NCBI RefSeq assembly: GCF_014841105.1
Contig: NZ_JACYWE010000003.1
Span: 55,290-119,289, forward strand
Direction: 5' to 3'
DNA from: Lolliginicoccus lacisalsi
Lineage (GTDB): Bacteria > Actinomycetota > Actinomycetes > Mycobacteriales > Mycobacteriaceae
Length of the DNA stretch: 64,000 bases
Shown: positions 51,880 to 61,959 of the stretch, piece by piece
Layout of the letters: every line of letters begins with the position of its first letter
Numbering within the stretch: position 1 is the first letter of the stretch
The notes under the pieces: model-generated
What the model saw: only the letters and a program-made list of their open reading frames with translations
The model's database searches: none
What the model was told of the DNA's origin: nothing
Position numbers and translations under genes: made by a program

Positions 51880-53499
51880 CTAGCGGCGACCCGGGAGCAG
51901 GCTGGCCCAGCGCATGCTGGTCGCCGCCATCGCTGGTGGCGGGCCGGGCTCGATGGCCCCCGCGGCGAGGTAGGAGGGGATAGCGAGGTAGGTGGGGCTC
52001 GAGCGGCCGGGGAGAGCGTGCCGATCGATCACCTTCCAGTGGTTCGATTCCGTGGAGGACGCTGCCGCGATCGCGCTGCCGGAGGCAACGCCCCCGGCCT
52101 GAAGCGACCGCGCGTGCTGGGCGAGCAGGGCTGCCGCGTTCACCGGATCGCCCACCACCGTGTACTTCGACCGGTCGGAGGACCCCATGATCGCGGCGAT
52201 GACGTGGCCGTAGGAGATGCCGAGGCCGGGGCGCGGTGTCACTTCGCCGAGCTTGCTCGCGAGGCCGCGCGCGGTGGCCAGGGCGGAGCCGGCCGGATCC
52301 TCGAGCGCATCGGGCGCGCCGAAGACGACCAGGGCGGAGTCGCCGGCGAACTTGTTGACGAACCCGCCGCCGTGACCGGCCTCCTCGACGACGATCGCGA
52401 AGATCCTGTCGAGCAGCGCGACCACTTCCTCCGCCGGGCGATGCTCGGCCACGCTCGTGGGGCCCGCCAGATCGATGCACAGCGCAGCAACGGCGTGATG
52501 GGTCCGGTGCTGCTTGCCCGGTGATTCCAGCACGTGGCGGGCGAGCTGCTGGCCGAGGTGTCGATCGAACAGGTCCCGCAACCGCGAGCGCTCGCTCAAT
52601 CCCCGCGACATCGAGTTGAAGCCGGATTGCAGGTCGCCCAGCTCGGTGCCGTCGAAGACTGGTACCTGTGCCTCGAGGTCGCCGGCCTCGATCCGGGCCA
52701 TCCCGTCCCGCACCACCTTCACCGAAGCCACCACCGAGGCGCCGGCCAGCGCCGCGAGCAGCGCGCCGAACACCAGCACGATCACGCCGGTCGCGAGGAT
52801 CGCGAAAGCCAGGGTGTCACGGTCGAGATCGTCGTGCAGCAATGCCTCGGCGGCGAGCACCATGAGGGCGACCACGGGCACGGCGGTGCCGACCACCCAA
52901 CCGATGAGGGTGCGGACGCTGATCGTGCCCGCGCGCTTGCGCGCCGCCGGGTTGGCCGCGAGCGCCTTCGCGACGGCCGGGCGCAGCGCGAACTCGCTGA
53001 GCAGGTACGCCATGACGCTCACCACCACGGTCGTGCCCGCTGCTGTCAGGCCGACCCGGATGCCTACCGACGCGTCGACGGAGGCATACCCGAGCGCGAA
53101 CAGGATCGTGCCGAGGAGCCATAGTCCCGCCTGGATCCTGGTGAGCCGCCACGGCATGGCGAGCGCGGACTGCTGCTGCGCCTCGTCGGGAACCGTGCCG
53201 TCGATCGCCCATCGCAGTTCCCGCGTGGCTCGGTGCGTCGCGACGAGGCTGCCGAGCAGGAACGCCACGATCAGGTAGGTGGGGACAGCGATGAAGTTCA
53301 GCTGCGCGAACCGCGGGGCCAGCACCATCGGGCCAGGCACTACCAGCGCGAGGTAGGCGATCACGCTGGCGACGCCCACCCCATTGGCGACGAGCAGCAG
53401 CGTGGTGAGCAGCACCTGGATGCGGACCCGATCACGCGGGTGGTCCGCGGGCTCCCCGAGGAGCCACGAGCCGGGGATGCCGGAGGGGGAGGTGTTCAT
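51880..53499 (-). CDS. Six-helix membrane adenylate cyclase with HAMP domain
   Basis: A 539-residue protein similar in layout to the mycobacterial Rv1318c-Rv1320c/Rv3645 group: about six membrane segments (residues 28-255), a HAMP domain (about 256-305) and a class III cyclase domain (330-500). Metal ligands Asp343 (CIDLAGPTS) and Asp387 (NKFAGDSALVVFG) and the Lys before the latter are present; the usual DLVGST reads DLAGPT. HAMP linkage suggests that membrane or lipid state controls cAMP output. Divergent genes are far; a tRNA follows upstream. Confidence 0.9.
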   Translation of the reverse strand: MNTSPSGIPGSWLLGEPADHPRDRVRIQVLLTTLLLVANGVGVASVIAYLALVVPGPMVLAPRFAQLNFIAVPTYLIVAFLLGSLVATHRATRELRWAIDGTVPDEAQQQSALAMPWRLTRIQAGLWLLGTILFALGYASVDASVGIRVGLTAAGTTVVVSVMAYLLSEFALRPAVAKALAANPAARKRAGTISVRTLIGWVVGTAVPVVALMVLAAEALLHDDLDRDTLAFAILATGVIVLVFGALLAALAGASVVASVKVVRDGMARIEAGDLEAQVPVFDGTELGDLQSGFNSMSRGLSERSRLRDLFDRHLGQQLARHVLESPGKQHRTHHAVAALCIDLAGPTSVAEHRPAEEVVALLDRIFAIVVEEAGHGGGFVNKFAGDSALVVFGAPDALEDPAGSALATARGLASKLGEVTPRPGLGISYGHVIAAIMGSSDRSKYTVVGDPVNAAALLAQHARSLQAGGVASGSAIAAASSTESNHWKVIDRHALPGRSSPTYLAIPSYLAAGAIEPGPPPAMAATSMRWASLLPGRR

Positions 53500-54088
53500 G
53501 AAGCCGTGGGCATTCTGATCCGGTGGTCCTTCGCGGCAGGAGGGGGTGTCGTCACCTCCATTGTCGCGAGCGGAAGCCGGAAGGTTTCATGCGCAAGTAA
53601 AGAACTGGCCGAGATCTTCGACAAGTCCGGGTGCAGGAGTGATCGGAGTCACTGCTGGGACGGGGCTACGCGTACGTTCGCGGCATGCGCGCAGCAGGGG
53701 TGCGGGGGAGAGTGCCCCCGACAGGAATCGAACCTGTGGCCTGGACTTTAGGAGAGTCCCGCTCTATCCGACTGAGCTACGAGGGCATGCGCGGCGCGCG
53801 GGAAAGAGTGTACCGCGAGGGCGGTCGGGCTCGCACGCGCGACCCGGAGCGCCAGGAGGGCAGCAGCGTGGTCGCTTCCGGCTTGCCCGAGCAGTGTTAC
53901 ACCGCGCGAACCGGTGTCCCGCATAGTTGCTCATCGTCGATTGTGACAACGAACCTTGTCGCGTAAGTGCTAGTTGTTTCGCGTTTCCGTTGTCTAGACT
54001 CGGCAGAGCGTGTACACAGTCACGCATATCGTCACCGCTGGGTGAGGAACCGGGCCAGAGAGGCCCAGAGGGACAGTTGGGGATAGAT
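53500..54088. other. Intergenic region around tRNA-Arg
   Basis: Between the cyclase and the next TetR gene. Apart from tRNA-Arg (53713-53786) I see no gene. The octamer GTGTACAC is at 54010-54017, with the longer GCGTG...CACGC symmetry around it, about 70 bases before the TetR start. Confidence 0.6.
53713..53786 (-). tRNA. tRNA-Arg (anticodon CCT)
   Basis: The reverse strand gives a 74-base cloverleaf: acceptor GCCCTCG/CGGGGGC with one G-T pair, D-arm with AGCTCAGTCGGATAGAGC, anticodon stem-loop GGACT-CTCCTAA-AGTCC giving CCT, and T-arm CAGGTTCGATTCCTG. The discriminator is A; CCA is not encoded. It reads AGG, a rare codon in GC-rich actinobacteria. Confidence 0.96.
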
Positions 54089-54757
54089 GTGAGCAACTTT
54101 CAATCGATGAATCCTGTGCGACCGACCGTGGACATGCTGCGGCGCAACGAGATCTGCTCGCGCATCCTGGATGCTGCGGAGGAGTGCCTGATGCAGTCCG
54201 GCTTCCGCGCCCGGGTGCACGCCGCCATCGCCAAGCGCGCCGGCTTGTCACGACCCACCGTCTACAAGTACTTCGGCGACCAGACCGCCATCATCGAGGC
54301 ACTGTTCGAGCGCGAGGTCAACAGCTTCCTCCAGCGGCTTCGCCCGGTCATCGAGGGGGGCACCCACGCGAAGGCGCGGCTCGTCGACAGCGTGGTCTTC
54401 GTCGTCAGCTACGCCCGCGAGCACGAGCTGCTGCAGAAGTCGCTCAAGGAGGATCCGCAGGTCGTGACGCACCTGCTCACCTCGCAGGGGCAGACGCTCA
54501 TCGAGCGGGTCGCGGACTTCATGGCGCCCTACTTCCCGCGCGGCGACGAGCCCACGGCTGACCAGCGCGCGCTCGTCCCGATGGCCGAGTGGCTCTATCG
54601 CGTCGTCACCTCGCTGATCACCACGCCCGGTGTGGTCGACACCGAGAGCCCCGAGAAGCTGCGCGTCTTCGTCACCGAGCTGATGGAGCTGCCCAGCCTC
54701 AGCAGCGCGCTCGAGGCCCGCCCCGTCCGCGAGCCCGGAGCAGCAACCCTCGGGTAG
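54089..54757 (+). CDS. TetR family transcriptional regulator
   Basis: A 222-residue TetR protein: HTH RNEICSRILDAAEECLMQSGFRARVHAAIAKRAGLSRPTVYKYFGDQTAIIEALFEREV, then a helical C-domain rich in charged residues. GTG 54089 follows GGGGATAGAT at good spacing; Met at 54107 is possible, and the frame extends upstream to 53927 without family support. Next gene is cobF-like, 50 bases later in the same direction, but a functional link is not evident. Confidence 0.87.
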   Translation: MSNFQSMNPVRPTVDMLRRNEICSRILDAAEECLMQSGFRARVHAAIAKRAGLSRPTVYKYFGDQTAIIEALFEREVNSFLQRLRPVIEGGTHAKARLVDSVVFVVSYAREHELLQKSLKEDPQVVTHLLTSQGQTLIERVADFMAPYFPRGDEPTADQRALVPMAEWLYRVVTSLITTPGVVDTESPEKLRVFVTELMELPSLSSALEARPVREPGAATLG

Positions 54758-54807
54758 CCGCGAGACGGTTGCACGCCGCTCCCGATCCATCTGGCAGGGT
54801 GAACGCC

Positions 54808-55578
54808 ATGCGGACACTCCTTGTCATCGGTATCGGCGCGGGCGATCCCCAGCAGCTCACCCTGCAGGCCATCGACGCGATCAAGCAGACCGATGTGTTC
54901 CTCATCGTGGACAAGGGTGATGCGAAGCGCGAGCTCGTGGATCTCCGCCGCGCCCTGCTCGACACCCACCGGCCCGACGGTGGCTACGCGGTGGTCGAGA
55001 TCGATGATCCGCAGCGTGACCGCATCCCCGATGACTACCAGCATGCTGTCACCGACTGGCACGCGCGCCGGGCTGCGCTGTTCGCGGACACCATCGCCAC
55101 GGCAGTGCCCGAGAACGGCACCGGCGCCTTCCTCGTATGGGGGGACCCGACCCTGTATGACAGCATCCTGCGCATCCTCGAGCGCGTGCAGCACGACGGC
55201 CGCCTCCCGCTCGCGGTCGAGGTGGTCCCCGGTATCACCAGCATCCAGGCGCTGGCCGCGCGCCACCGCATCCCCCTCAACCGGATCGGCGAGCCCATCC
55301 ACATCACCACTGGCCGCCAGCTCGCGCGGGGCCTGCCCGCGGGCATCACCAACGCGGTGGTCATGCTCGATGCCCACCACGGCTACGCCGCCCTCGAGGA
55401 GCGCGAGCCCGGCTCGTGGCACATCTGGTGGGGCGCCAACCTCGGCACGCGCACCGAGCAGCTCATCGCCGGCCCCATCGCCGAGGCGGCACCGATGATC
55501 GCGCGAGCCCGCGAGGCCGCGAGGGACTCCGCGGGATGGGTGATGGATACCTACCTGGTGCGCCGGGCGGCCCCATAG
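54808..55578 (+). CDS. cobF: Precorrin-6A synthase (deacetylating), CobF-like
   Basis: SAM-dependent tetrapyrrole methylase fold of 256 residues: IGIGAGDPQQLTLQAIDAI at the N-terminus, FLVWGDPTLYDS (SAM site), EVVPGITSIQALAARHRIPLNRIGEPIHITTGRQL and the CobF-like end GWVMDTYLVR. CobF methylates C-1 of the corrin ring with loss of acetate in aerobic cobalamin synthesis. It stands alone here, without other cob genes. ATG 54808 has AGGGTG upstream. Confidence 0.88.
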   Translation: MRTLLVIGIGAGDPQQLTLQAIDAIKQTDVFLIVDKGDAKRELVDLRRALLDTHRPDGGYAVVEIDDPQRDRIPDDYQHAVTDWHARRAALFADTIATAVPENGTGAFLVWGDPTLYDSILRILERVQHDGRLPLAVEVVPGITSIQALAARHRIPLNRIGEPIHITTGRQLARGLPAGITNAVVMLDAHHGYAALEEREPGSWHIWWGANLGTRTEQLIAGPIAEAAPMIARAREAARDSAGWVMDTYLVRRAAP

Positions 55579-55597
55579 CGCTGCCCGGCTAGCACGG

Positions 55598-57049
55598 CTA
55601 GAACAGGGCGGACGGTCCGCCCGGGATGCCGAGGCCGGGCTCGTTGCTATCCCAGCTCTGCGGCACCAGCCCCCACTTCTCCAGCTCCTTGATGACCAGC
55701 GACCGCAGGCCCCGCGAGGTCGGGAAGCGCACCGGATCCACCCCGTTGACCGCCAGCGTGTAGTGATCGCCGTTGCGCAGCAGGCAGGCATCGATCACGA
55801 GCGGCCCGGCCAGCGCGTCCACCGGGTGGAAGCGCGGATGCGCCGCCCGCGCCGCGGTGGACGCCACCGGGTACTTGCCCAGATGGGTGAGCGACTGGGG
55901 CAGCGTGCCCACATGCGACGCGACGGCCTCGGTGATGGAGCTCGCGCTCGTGAGCTTCGTGGCGACCCGATCGGGCACGATGTTGAGGGTGGCGAGCGGG
56001 AACGCGGCGGGGCGGGCTGCCTCCGGGATGGTGCTCGTGGAGGTGCGCCGGAACGCCTCGCGGGCCCTGTCGCGGAGCAGGAAGAGCTCGCCATACCGGC
56101 TGCCACGCGGCGCCCAGGTGAGGGTCGACAACGTCAGCGCGTTCGACCGCAGGGGCTTCTCGGTGCCGTCCTCCTCGCTCGACGTGTCGAAGGGCATGCC
56201 GATGGTCACCGGCTCATGCAGCCCCTTGGCGCCGCTGCTGTACATCAGGTTGGACACGATGCACACGAGCAGGCTGTTCGGGGTGCCGCTCGAGCGGGCC
56301 GCTACGGCATCCCATTCACTGGCCATCACATCAATGATGGTGGTCGCCTCCCGCCAGCCCGCCGGGATCTTGCCCTTCTCCGCGATCGTGGCGGCCCGCT
56401 TGCGACGCAGCGCTTCCACGCGGTTGCGGCGCAGGTGCCGGACGATCTCATCGCGGTTGTTGCCCTGCACGAAAATCGTGTAGAAGGCGAGCAGCGAGCC
56501 GATCAGGAACTTCCAGTACTGGACAGCAGCATCGCGCAGCTCGCTGCCGAGCGCGCGGCGGCGCGCGAGGCCCGCGACGCTCTCCCGCGTGCCGGTGACC
56601 GCGGCCTCCACCGCCCCGATGAGTCCCCGCGCGTCGGTCAGCGCGTGCGAGCACACCAGCGAGATGATCGTGCCGCCATCGGCGATGCGGGCGATGCTGA
56701 GCTCCCACCCGATGCCATGCTCGGGATTGAGCCGGGTGAGGGTGCGCTCGTCGGCCCACTCGATGACCCGCTCACGAGGCAAGGCATGCCGCGTGTAGTG
56801 GATGGGAGCGATGCTCGCGCCGAGTGCCCAGTACGGACGGGCGCCCGGGACGAGGGGCTTGATGACGCGCCGGTTGAGCGGCCCGGCGGCGAGCCGGCGA
56901 TGCAGCTGCGACAACGTGGCCTCGTCGACCGTCTCGTCGAGCATCCAGATCCCCTGCATCACCACCGGCATGCCGTGGCCGCGGTGGGTGCGCAGGAAGT
57001 GCATATCGACAAGGCCGAGGTAGCTTTCCTCGCCCGGGGCGCCCCTCAT
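55598..57049 (-). CDS. Condensation/WS-DGAT-like acyltransferase, coupled to pgi
   Basis: A 483-residue protein of the acyl-CoA-dependent acyltransferase superfamily. The active-site-like HxxxD is in [19 protein letters not shown]; a second-half DFGxG-type segment is not obvious. The N-terminal [30 protein letters not shown] resembles mycobacterial Pap/wax-synthase relatives. One hydrophobic stretch (about residues 165-185, [19 protein letters not shown]) may be membrane-associated. ATG 57049 overlaps the pgi stop by 4 bases, so it is translated with pgi. Likely role: acylation of a glycolipid or alcohol. Substrate is inferred only. Confidence 0.7.
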   Translation of the reverse strand: MRGAPGEESYLGLVDMHFLRTHRGHGMPVVMQGIWMLDETVDEATLSQLHRRLAAGPLNRRVIKPLVPGARPYWALGASIAPIHYTRHALPRERVIEWADERTLTRLNPEHGIGWELSIARIADGGTIISLVCSHALTDARGLIGAVEAAVTGTRESVAGLARRRALGSELRDAAVQYWKFLIGSLLAFYTIFVQGNNRDEIVRHLRRNRVEALRRKRAATIAEKGKIPAGWREATTIIDVMASEWDAVAARSSGTPNSLLVCIVSNLMYSSGAKGLHEPVTIGMPFDTSSEEDGTEKPLRSNALTLSTLTWAPRGSRYGELFLLRDRAREAFRRTSTSTIPEAARPAAFPLATLNIVPDRVATKLTSASSITEAVASHVGTLPQSLTHLGKYPVASTAARAAHPRFHPVDALAGPLVIDACLLRNGDHYTLAVNGVDPVRFPTSRGLRSLVIKELEKWGLVPQSWDSNEPGLGIPGGPSALF

Positions 57050-58746
57050 GAGCGGCCGCGCCAGGACCGGTAGCGGTCGATCAGTGCCGCGGTGGACCCA
57101 TCGACGTCGCTGCCGGGAGCGGAAGCACCGGGGCCAGTGATCAGCGGCAGCAGTTCCTTGGCCTGCGTCTTGCCGAGCTCTACACCCCACTGGTCGAACG
57201 GATTGATGCCCCACACCGTGCCCTGGACTAGCACCTGATGCTCGTAGAGAGCGATGAGCTGCCCGAGCACTGACGGCGTGAGCCGGGGCGCGAGGATGGT
57301 GGTGCTTGGACGATTGCCAGGCATGACCTTGTGCGGAACGAGGCCCGGCTCGGTGCCCTCGGCGGCGATCTCCTCCGCTGTGCGCCCGAGCGCGAGGACC
57401 TGCGACTGCGCGAGGAAGTTCGCCATGAGCAGGTCATGCATGCTGGAGCCGTCGGCGGTGAGCAGATCATCGGTCGGCTCGGCGAAGCCAATGAAGTCGG
57501 CGGGAACGAGGCGGGTGCCCTGGTGGAGCAACTGGTAGAAGGCGTGCTGCCCGTTGGTGCCGGGCTCGCCCCAGTAGATCTCGCCGGTGCTGCCATCCAC
57601 CGCGCTGCCGTCGAGGCGCACCGACTTGCCGTTGGATTCCATGGTGAGCTGCTGCAAGTACGCGGGGAAGCGGGCGAGGTCGTTGGAATAGGGGAGCACC
57701 ACGCGGGATTGCGCGCCCAGGAGCTCGCTGTTCAGCACGCCGAGCATCCCGAGCACCACCGGGGCGTTGCGGTCGAGGGGCGCGTCGCGGAAATGCTCGT
57801 CGATCAGGCGCATGCCGTGCAGGAACTCGCCGAACCGCTGCCGGCCGATCCGCAGCATGAGCGACAGCCCGATGGCGGAGCCCACCGAGTATCGTCCGCC
57901 CACCCAGTCCCAGAAGCCGAACATGTTGGCGGTATCGATGCCGAACTCGGCCACCCGGCCAGCGTTCGTGGAGACCGCCACGAAGTGCCGCGCGACCGCG
58001 GATTCATCGCCGCCGAGGCCGTCGACTAGCCAGCGCCGGGCGACCTCGGCGTTCGAGAGGGTCTCGAGGGTGGAGAAGGTCTTCGAGGCGATGATGAACA
58101 GCGTCCGGGCGGGGTCGAGGGTCGCGAGCACCGCGGTGAGGTCGGCGGGATCCACGTTGGAGACGAAGCGCGCGCTGATGCCCGCGTCGGAGTAGTGGCG
58201 CAAGGCCTCGCTGGCCATCGCGGGACCGAGATCCGATCCGCCGATGCCGATATTGACGACAGTGGTGAGGCGCTCGCCCGTGGCGCCGCGATGCTCGCCG
58301 GCGCGCACCCGGTCGGTGAAGCGGCCCATGCGATCGAGCACCTCGTGCACCTCGGCGACCACATCCGCGCCCTCGACGATCAGGCTCGCGGACCGCGGCA
58401 GGCGCAGCGCGGTATGGAGCACCGCGCGATCCTCGGTCGTGTTGATGCGCTCCCCGCGGAACATCGCCTCGCGCCGCTCGATGATGCCCGCCGCGTCCGC
58501 GATGGCCGACAGCAGCGTCAGCCCGGTCGCGTCAACGCGCTGCTTGGCGTAGTCGATGTAGAGCTCGCCCGCGCTGATCCGCATGGTGGCGGCGCGATCC
58601 GGCTCGGCGGCGAACAGCTCGCGCAGCGTGCGTTCCCGCAATGCCGGCATGTGGCTCTCCAGCGCGGCCCATTGCGGGGTGCCACGCATCGGGCGCGGCG
58701 CGCGCGGGGGGGAAACGTCCTGGCGGTCGGGGGTGTGCGTCACCAT
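57046..58746 (-). CDS. pgi: Glucose-6-phosphate isomerase
   Basis: Glycolytic/gluconeogenic interconversion of glucose 6-phosphate and fructose 6-phosphate. The 566-residue protein has both PGI signatures ([18 protein letters not shown] ... [49 protein letters not shown]) and the catalytic region [23 protein letters not shown]. The order pgi - chorismate mutase - uvrD1 - M23 peptidase - sucC is that of M. tuberculosis Rv0946c-Rv0951. The downstream acyltransferase overlap is an addition that I do not remember there. Confidence 0.95.
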   Translation of the reverse strand: MVTHTPDRQDVSPPRAPRPMRGTPQWAALESHMPALRERTLRELFAAEPDRAATMRISAGELYIDYAKQRVDATGLTLLSAIADAAGIIERREAMFRGERINTTEDRAVLHTALRLPRSASLIVEGADVVAEVHEVLDRMGRFTDRVRAGEHRGATGERLTTVVNIGIGGSDLGPAMASEALRHYSDAGISARFVSNVDPADLTAVLATLDPARTLFIIASKTFSTLETLSNAEVARRWLVDGLGGDESAVARHFVAVSTNAGRVAEFGIDTANMFGFWDWVGGRYSVGSAIGLSLMLRIGRQRFGEFLHGMRLIDEHFRDAPLDRNAPVVLGMLGVLNSELLGAQSRVVLPYSNDLARFPAYLQQLTMESNGKSVRLDGSAVDGSTGEIYWGEPGTNGQHAFYQLLHQGTRLVPADFIGFAEPTDDLLTADGSSMHDLLMANFLAQSQVLALGRTAEEIAAEGTEPGLVPHKVMPGNRPSTTILAPRLTPSVLGQLIALYEHQVLVQGTVWGINPFDQWGVELGKTQAKELLPLITGPGASAPGSDVDGSTAALIDRYRSWRGRS

Positions 58747-58835
58747 GCGCTCCTCGGGGTCTCGTCTGGTCCCGTGCGACCGAGCCTAGACGGTGGGCGA
58801 CGGCGCTTCAGCGCAACGAGCCAGCCATCCCGGTG

Positions 58836-59153
58836 TCAGCGATCCCGGCCGAGCCTGCCGCGCCCGAGGCGCAGCAGCAGCATCGCCAGGGTCTGTCCCT
58901 CGGGACCGAGCTCGCTGAATCGCTCGATGACCCTCATCTCGCGGTTGTGCACCAGCCGCGGGCCACCGGAGGCCATGCGCACCTGCCCGATGATGCGCGA
59001 GACCTCCGTGCGCCGCTTGATGGCCCGGAGGATCTGCGCGTCGAGCTCGTCGATCTCCTTGCGCAGCTCGTCGATGTCGGGCGCGGCGCCTTCGATGGTC
59101 GGCTCGCTCGACCCATTCATCGGTGGAGTGTGGTCGGCCGGTGGCATCGTCAA
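58836..59153 (-). CDS. Chorismate mutase (AroQ-type, Rv0948c-like)
   Basis: A 105-residue all-helical cytoplasmic enzyme that converts chorismate to prephenate. IDELRKEIDELDAQILRAIKRRTEVSRIIGQVRMASGGPRLVHNREMRVIERFSELGPEGQTLAMLLLRLGRGRLG matches remembered Rv0948c nearly throughout; the latter works in complex with DAHP synthase. Length equals Rv0948c. Met12 could be the true start. Confidence 0.92.
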   Translation of the reverse strand: MTMPPADHTPPMNGSSEPTIEGAAPDIDELRKEIDELDAQILRAIKRRTEVSRIIGQVRMASGGPRLVHNREMRVIERFSELGPEGQTLAMLLLRLGRGRLGRDR

Positions 59154-59345
59154 CGTGTATCCCCTGTCCTGGCGTCTGTCGTGCTGCCCGAGCCCGTGGC
59201 CCGGCGCTCGCCTAGCCCCCTGATTCTGCCACGCCGCGCGGGCGGATTTCCCGGTTCATGGCGCGACGGGGCGAGCACGCGTGGTGGGCGTTGTCGGTGC
59301 ACGGCCTTATCCTGGTTGGGTCCGCGACGAGCAGCACGGCATGGG

Positions 59346-61847
59346 GTGAGGAACATTCTTTCTGGTACAGGCCAGCACGGGTGGGGCAGCGCGACCGGGA
59401 CGGCGGGGCAATGGCCTGGTGGGACGGCCCCGGCAGCGGGCAGCGTCCAGCCCGGGACTGGCGGTGATCCGCAGCAGATCCTCGAGGGCCTCAACCCCGC
59501 GCAGCACGAGGCTGTGGTGCACGCGGGCACGCCCCTGCTGATCGTCGCGGGCGCGGGCTCCGGCAAGACCGCCGTGCTCACCCGGCGCATCGCCTACCTC
59601 CTCGCGCACCGGGGAGCGCGGCCGTCGGAGATCCTCGCGATCACCTTCACCAACAAGGCCGCCGCCGAGATGCGGGAGCGCGTCGCCGGGCGCATCGGGC
59701 CCGTGGGGGCCAGCATGTGGGTGGCGACGTTCCATTCCACCTGCGTGCGCATCCTGCGATCCCAGGCGGGCCTCGTCGACGGGCTCAACACGAACTTCTC
59801 CATCTACGACGCCGATGATTCGCGCCGGCTGCTCGGCATGATCGCCAAGGACCTCGAGCTCGATGTGCGCCGCTTCACGCCCCGGTCGCTCGCCACGCAG
59901 ATCTCGAACCTGAAGAACGAGCTGATCGATCCGGTGCGCGCCGCCGACGATGCCGAGAGCGCGCCGGGCGAGCTGCCGCGCGTGGTGGCCCGCGTCTACA
60001 GCATCTACCAGCGGCGCCTGCGCGAGGCGAACGCGGTGGACTTCGACGATCTGATCAGCGAGACCGTGCGGCTGCTGCAGCAGTACCCCGATGTCGCCGC
60101 CTACTATCACCGCCGGTTCCGGCACATCCTCGTCGATGAGTACCAGGACACCAACCACGCCCAGTACGTGCTGGTGCGCGAGCTGTGCGGGGCCGGGACG
60201 AACAAGACCGACGGGATCCCGCCCGCGGAGCTGTGCGTGGTGGGCGATGCCGACCAGTCGATCTATGCCTTCCGGGGCGCGACGATCCGCAACATCATCG
60301 AGTTCGAGCGCGACTTCACCGATGCCACGACGATCCTGCTCGAGCAGAACTACCGGTCCACGCAGAACATCCTCACCGCCGCGAACTCCGTGATCGCCCG
60401 CAACGAGGGGAGGCGGCCGAAGAACCTGTGGACCGACGCCGGGTCAGGCGAGCCCATTGTCGGCTATGTCGCCGACAACGAGCATGATGAGGCCACCTTC
60501 GTCGTGTCCGAGATCGACCACCTCACCGAGAGCGGCGAGGTGAACTACTCCGACATCGCCATCTTCTACCGCACCAACAATGCGTCGCGCGCGCTCGAGG
60601 AGATCCTCATCCGGCATGGCCTGCCCTACAAGGTCGTCGGCAGCGTGCGCTTCTACGAGCGCAAGGAAGTCCGCGACATCGTCGCCTACCTGCGCGTGCT
60701 GGCCAACCCCGACGACACCGTCAGCCTGCGGCGGATCATCAACACGCCGCGCCGGGGCATCGGGGACCGGGCCGAGGCCTGCGTCTCGGTGCATGCCGAG
60801 CAGCGGGGGATCGGGTTCGGTGCCGCGCTGCGCGATGCCGCCGCGGGCACGGTGGCGCTGCTCGGCACCCGCGCCCAGCGCGCGATCGGTGGGTTCGTGG
60901 AACTGCTCGACGAATTGCGCGCCCCCCTCGCCGCCGCGGACGACGATCTCGACCTCGGTCGGCTCGTGGAGACCATCCTGGACCGGACCGGGTACCGGGC
61001 CGAGCTCGAGGCCAGCAACGATCCCCAGGACGGGGCGCGGCTCGACAACCTCAACGAGCTGGTCAGCGTGGCCGCCGAGTACAGCCACGAGGCGATGAGG
61101 CTGCGCGCCGAGGGCATCACCGCCGCGGAGGGCGAGCCAGAGCCCGGGTCTCTGGCAGCGTTCCTCGAGCGTGTGTCACTGGTCGCGGATTCCGATCAGA
61201 TCCCCGAGTCCGAGTCCGGTGTCGTCACGCTCATGACGCTGCATACCGCGAAGGGGCTGGAGTTCCCGGTCGTGTTCGTCACGGGGTGGGAGGACGGCCA
61301 GTTCCCGCACATGCGCTCGCTGGGCAACAACGACGAGCTCTCCGAGGAGCGGCGCCTCGCCTATGTCGGTATCACCCGTGCTAAGCAGCGGCTCTACCTG
61401 ACACGGGCAGTGACCCGCTCCGCGTGGGGGCAGCCGACCGCCAACCCGGAGTCCCGGTTCCTCCAGGAGATCCCCGAGCAACTGATGAACTGGCGGCGCG
61501 TCGCACCCAGCCCGGCCGCGCAGTTCGGCGCGGGCCAGTTCGGATCCGGCCAGTTCGGATCGGGCCAGGGGAGCTGGGGCCAGCGCGGGGCAGGCCAGGG
61601 CGGCTGGTCCTCGCGCGGTGGACCGGACAAGCCGGCCGACGCGGCGCCGAGCCTGCCGCGGGCGCGCCAGCGCCGGCCCATGCTCGAGCTAGCGGCCGGT
61701 GATCGTGTCAGCCACGACACCTTCGGCCTCGGTACCGTCGTCAGCACCGAGGGCAACGGGGCGATGACCCGGGCGACGATCGATTTCCGTGGTGCGGGGA
61801 CGATGACCCTGATGCTCGCCGGCGGCGTGCCCATGGTGAAGCTCTAG
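59346..61847 (+). CDS. uvrD1: ATP-dependent DNA helicase UvrD1 (PcrA-like)
   Basis: Superfamily 1A 3'-5' helicase of about 833 residues for nucleotide excision repair. Walker A AGAGSGKT (68-75), FTNKAAAEMRERV, the Walker B/motif II DEYQDTN, VGDADQSIYAFRGA, LEQNYRST, GDRAEA and the C-terminal motif VI VGITRAKQRLYLTRA. A Tudor-like C-terminal domain (GDRVSHDTFGLGTVV) is as in mycobacterial UvrD1. The start is uncertain: GTG 59346 is the last in-frame start before the core. Residues near 725-755 are six Gln/Gly/Phe pentad repeats not in the family. It is divergent from chorismate mutase. Confidence 0.94.
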   Translation: MRNILSGTGQHGWGSATGTAGQWPGGTAPAAGSVQPGTGGDPQQILEGLNPAQHEAVVHAGTPLLIVAGAGSGKTAVLTRRIAYLLAHRGARPSEILAITFTNKAAAEMRERVAGRIGPVGASMWVATFHSTCVRILRSQAGLVDGLNTNFSIYDADDSRRLLGMIAKDLELDVRRFTPRSLATQISNLKNELIDPVRAADDAESAPGELPRVVARVYSIYQRRLREANAVDFDDLISETVRLLQQYPDVAAYYHRRFRHILVDEYQDTNHAQYVLVRELCGAGTNKTDGIPPAELCVVGDADQSIYAFRGATIRNIIEFERDFTDATTILLEQNYRSTQNILTAANSVIARNEGRRPKNLWTDAGSGEPIVGYVADNEHDEATFVVSEIDHLTESGEVNYSDIAIFYRTNNASRALEEILIRHGLPYKVVGSVRFYERKEVRDIVAYLRVLANPDDTVSLRRIINTPRRGIGDRAEACVSVHAEQRGIGFGAALRDAAAGTVALLGTRAQRAIGGFVELLDELRAPLAAADDDLDLGRLVETILDRTGYRAELEASNDPQDGARLDNLNELVSVAAEYSHEAMRLRAEGITAAEGEPEPGSLAAFLERVSLVADSDQIPESESGVVTLMTLHTAKGLEFPVVFVTGWEDGQFPHMRSLGNNDELSEERRLAYVGITRAKQRLYLTRAVTRSAWGQPTANPESRFLQEIPEQLMNWRRVAPSPAAQFGAGQFGSGQFGSGQGSWGQRGAGQGGWSSRGGPDKPADAAPSLPRARQRRPMLELAAGDRVSHDTFGLGTVVSTEGNGAMTRATIDFRGAGTMTLMLAGGVPMVKL
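61521..61610 (+). repeat. Six 15-bp repeats in uvrD1
   Basis: In-frame units of CAGTTCGGATCGGGC type encode Q-F-G-x-G pentads, the first three nearly identical and the last three diverged. They form a flexible linker between helicase core and Tudor-like domain. Confidence 0.85.
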
Positions 61848-61881
61848 GCGCGGGACCCGGGCAAGCCCGGGCCCCGCGCGC

Positions 61882-61927
61882 AGCAAGAGGGGCGCGTGCC
61901 CCGGGATTGGCACGCGCCCCTCTTGCT
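61882..61927. terminator. Strong bidirectional terminator between uvrD1 and the M23 peptidase
   Basis: AGCAAGAGGGGCGCGTGCC (61882-61900) pairs with its exact complement (61909-61927) around an 8-base loop, a 19-bp perfect stem between two convergent genes. A smaller hairpin (CCCGGGC ... GCCCGGG) lies just before it. Confidence 0.88.
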
Positions 61928-61959
61928 GTCTTGATTGCTAGGTGTTCCTAGCGGGTTGC

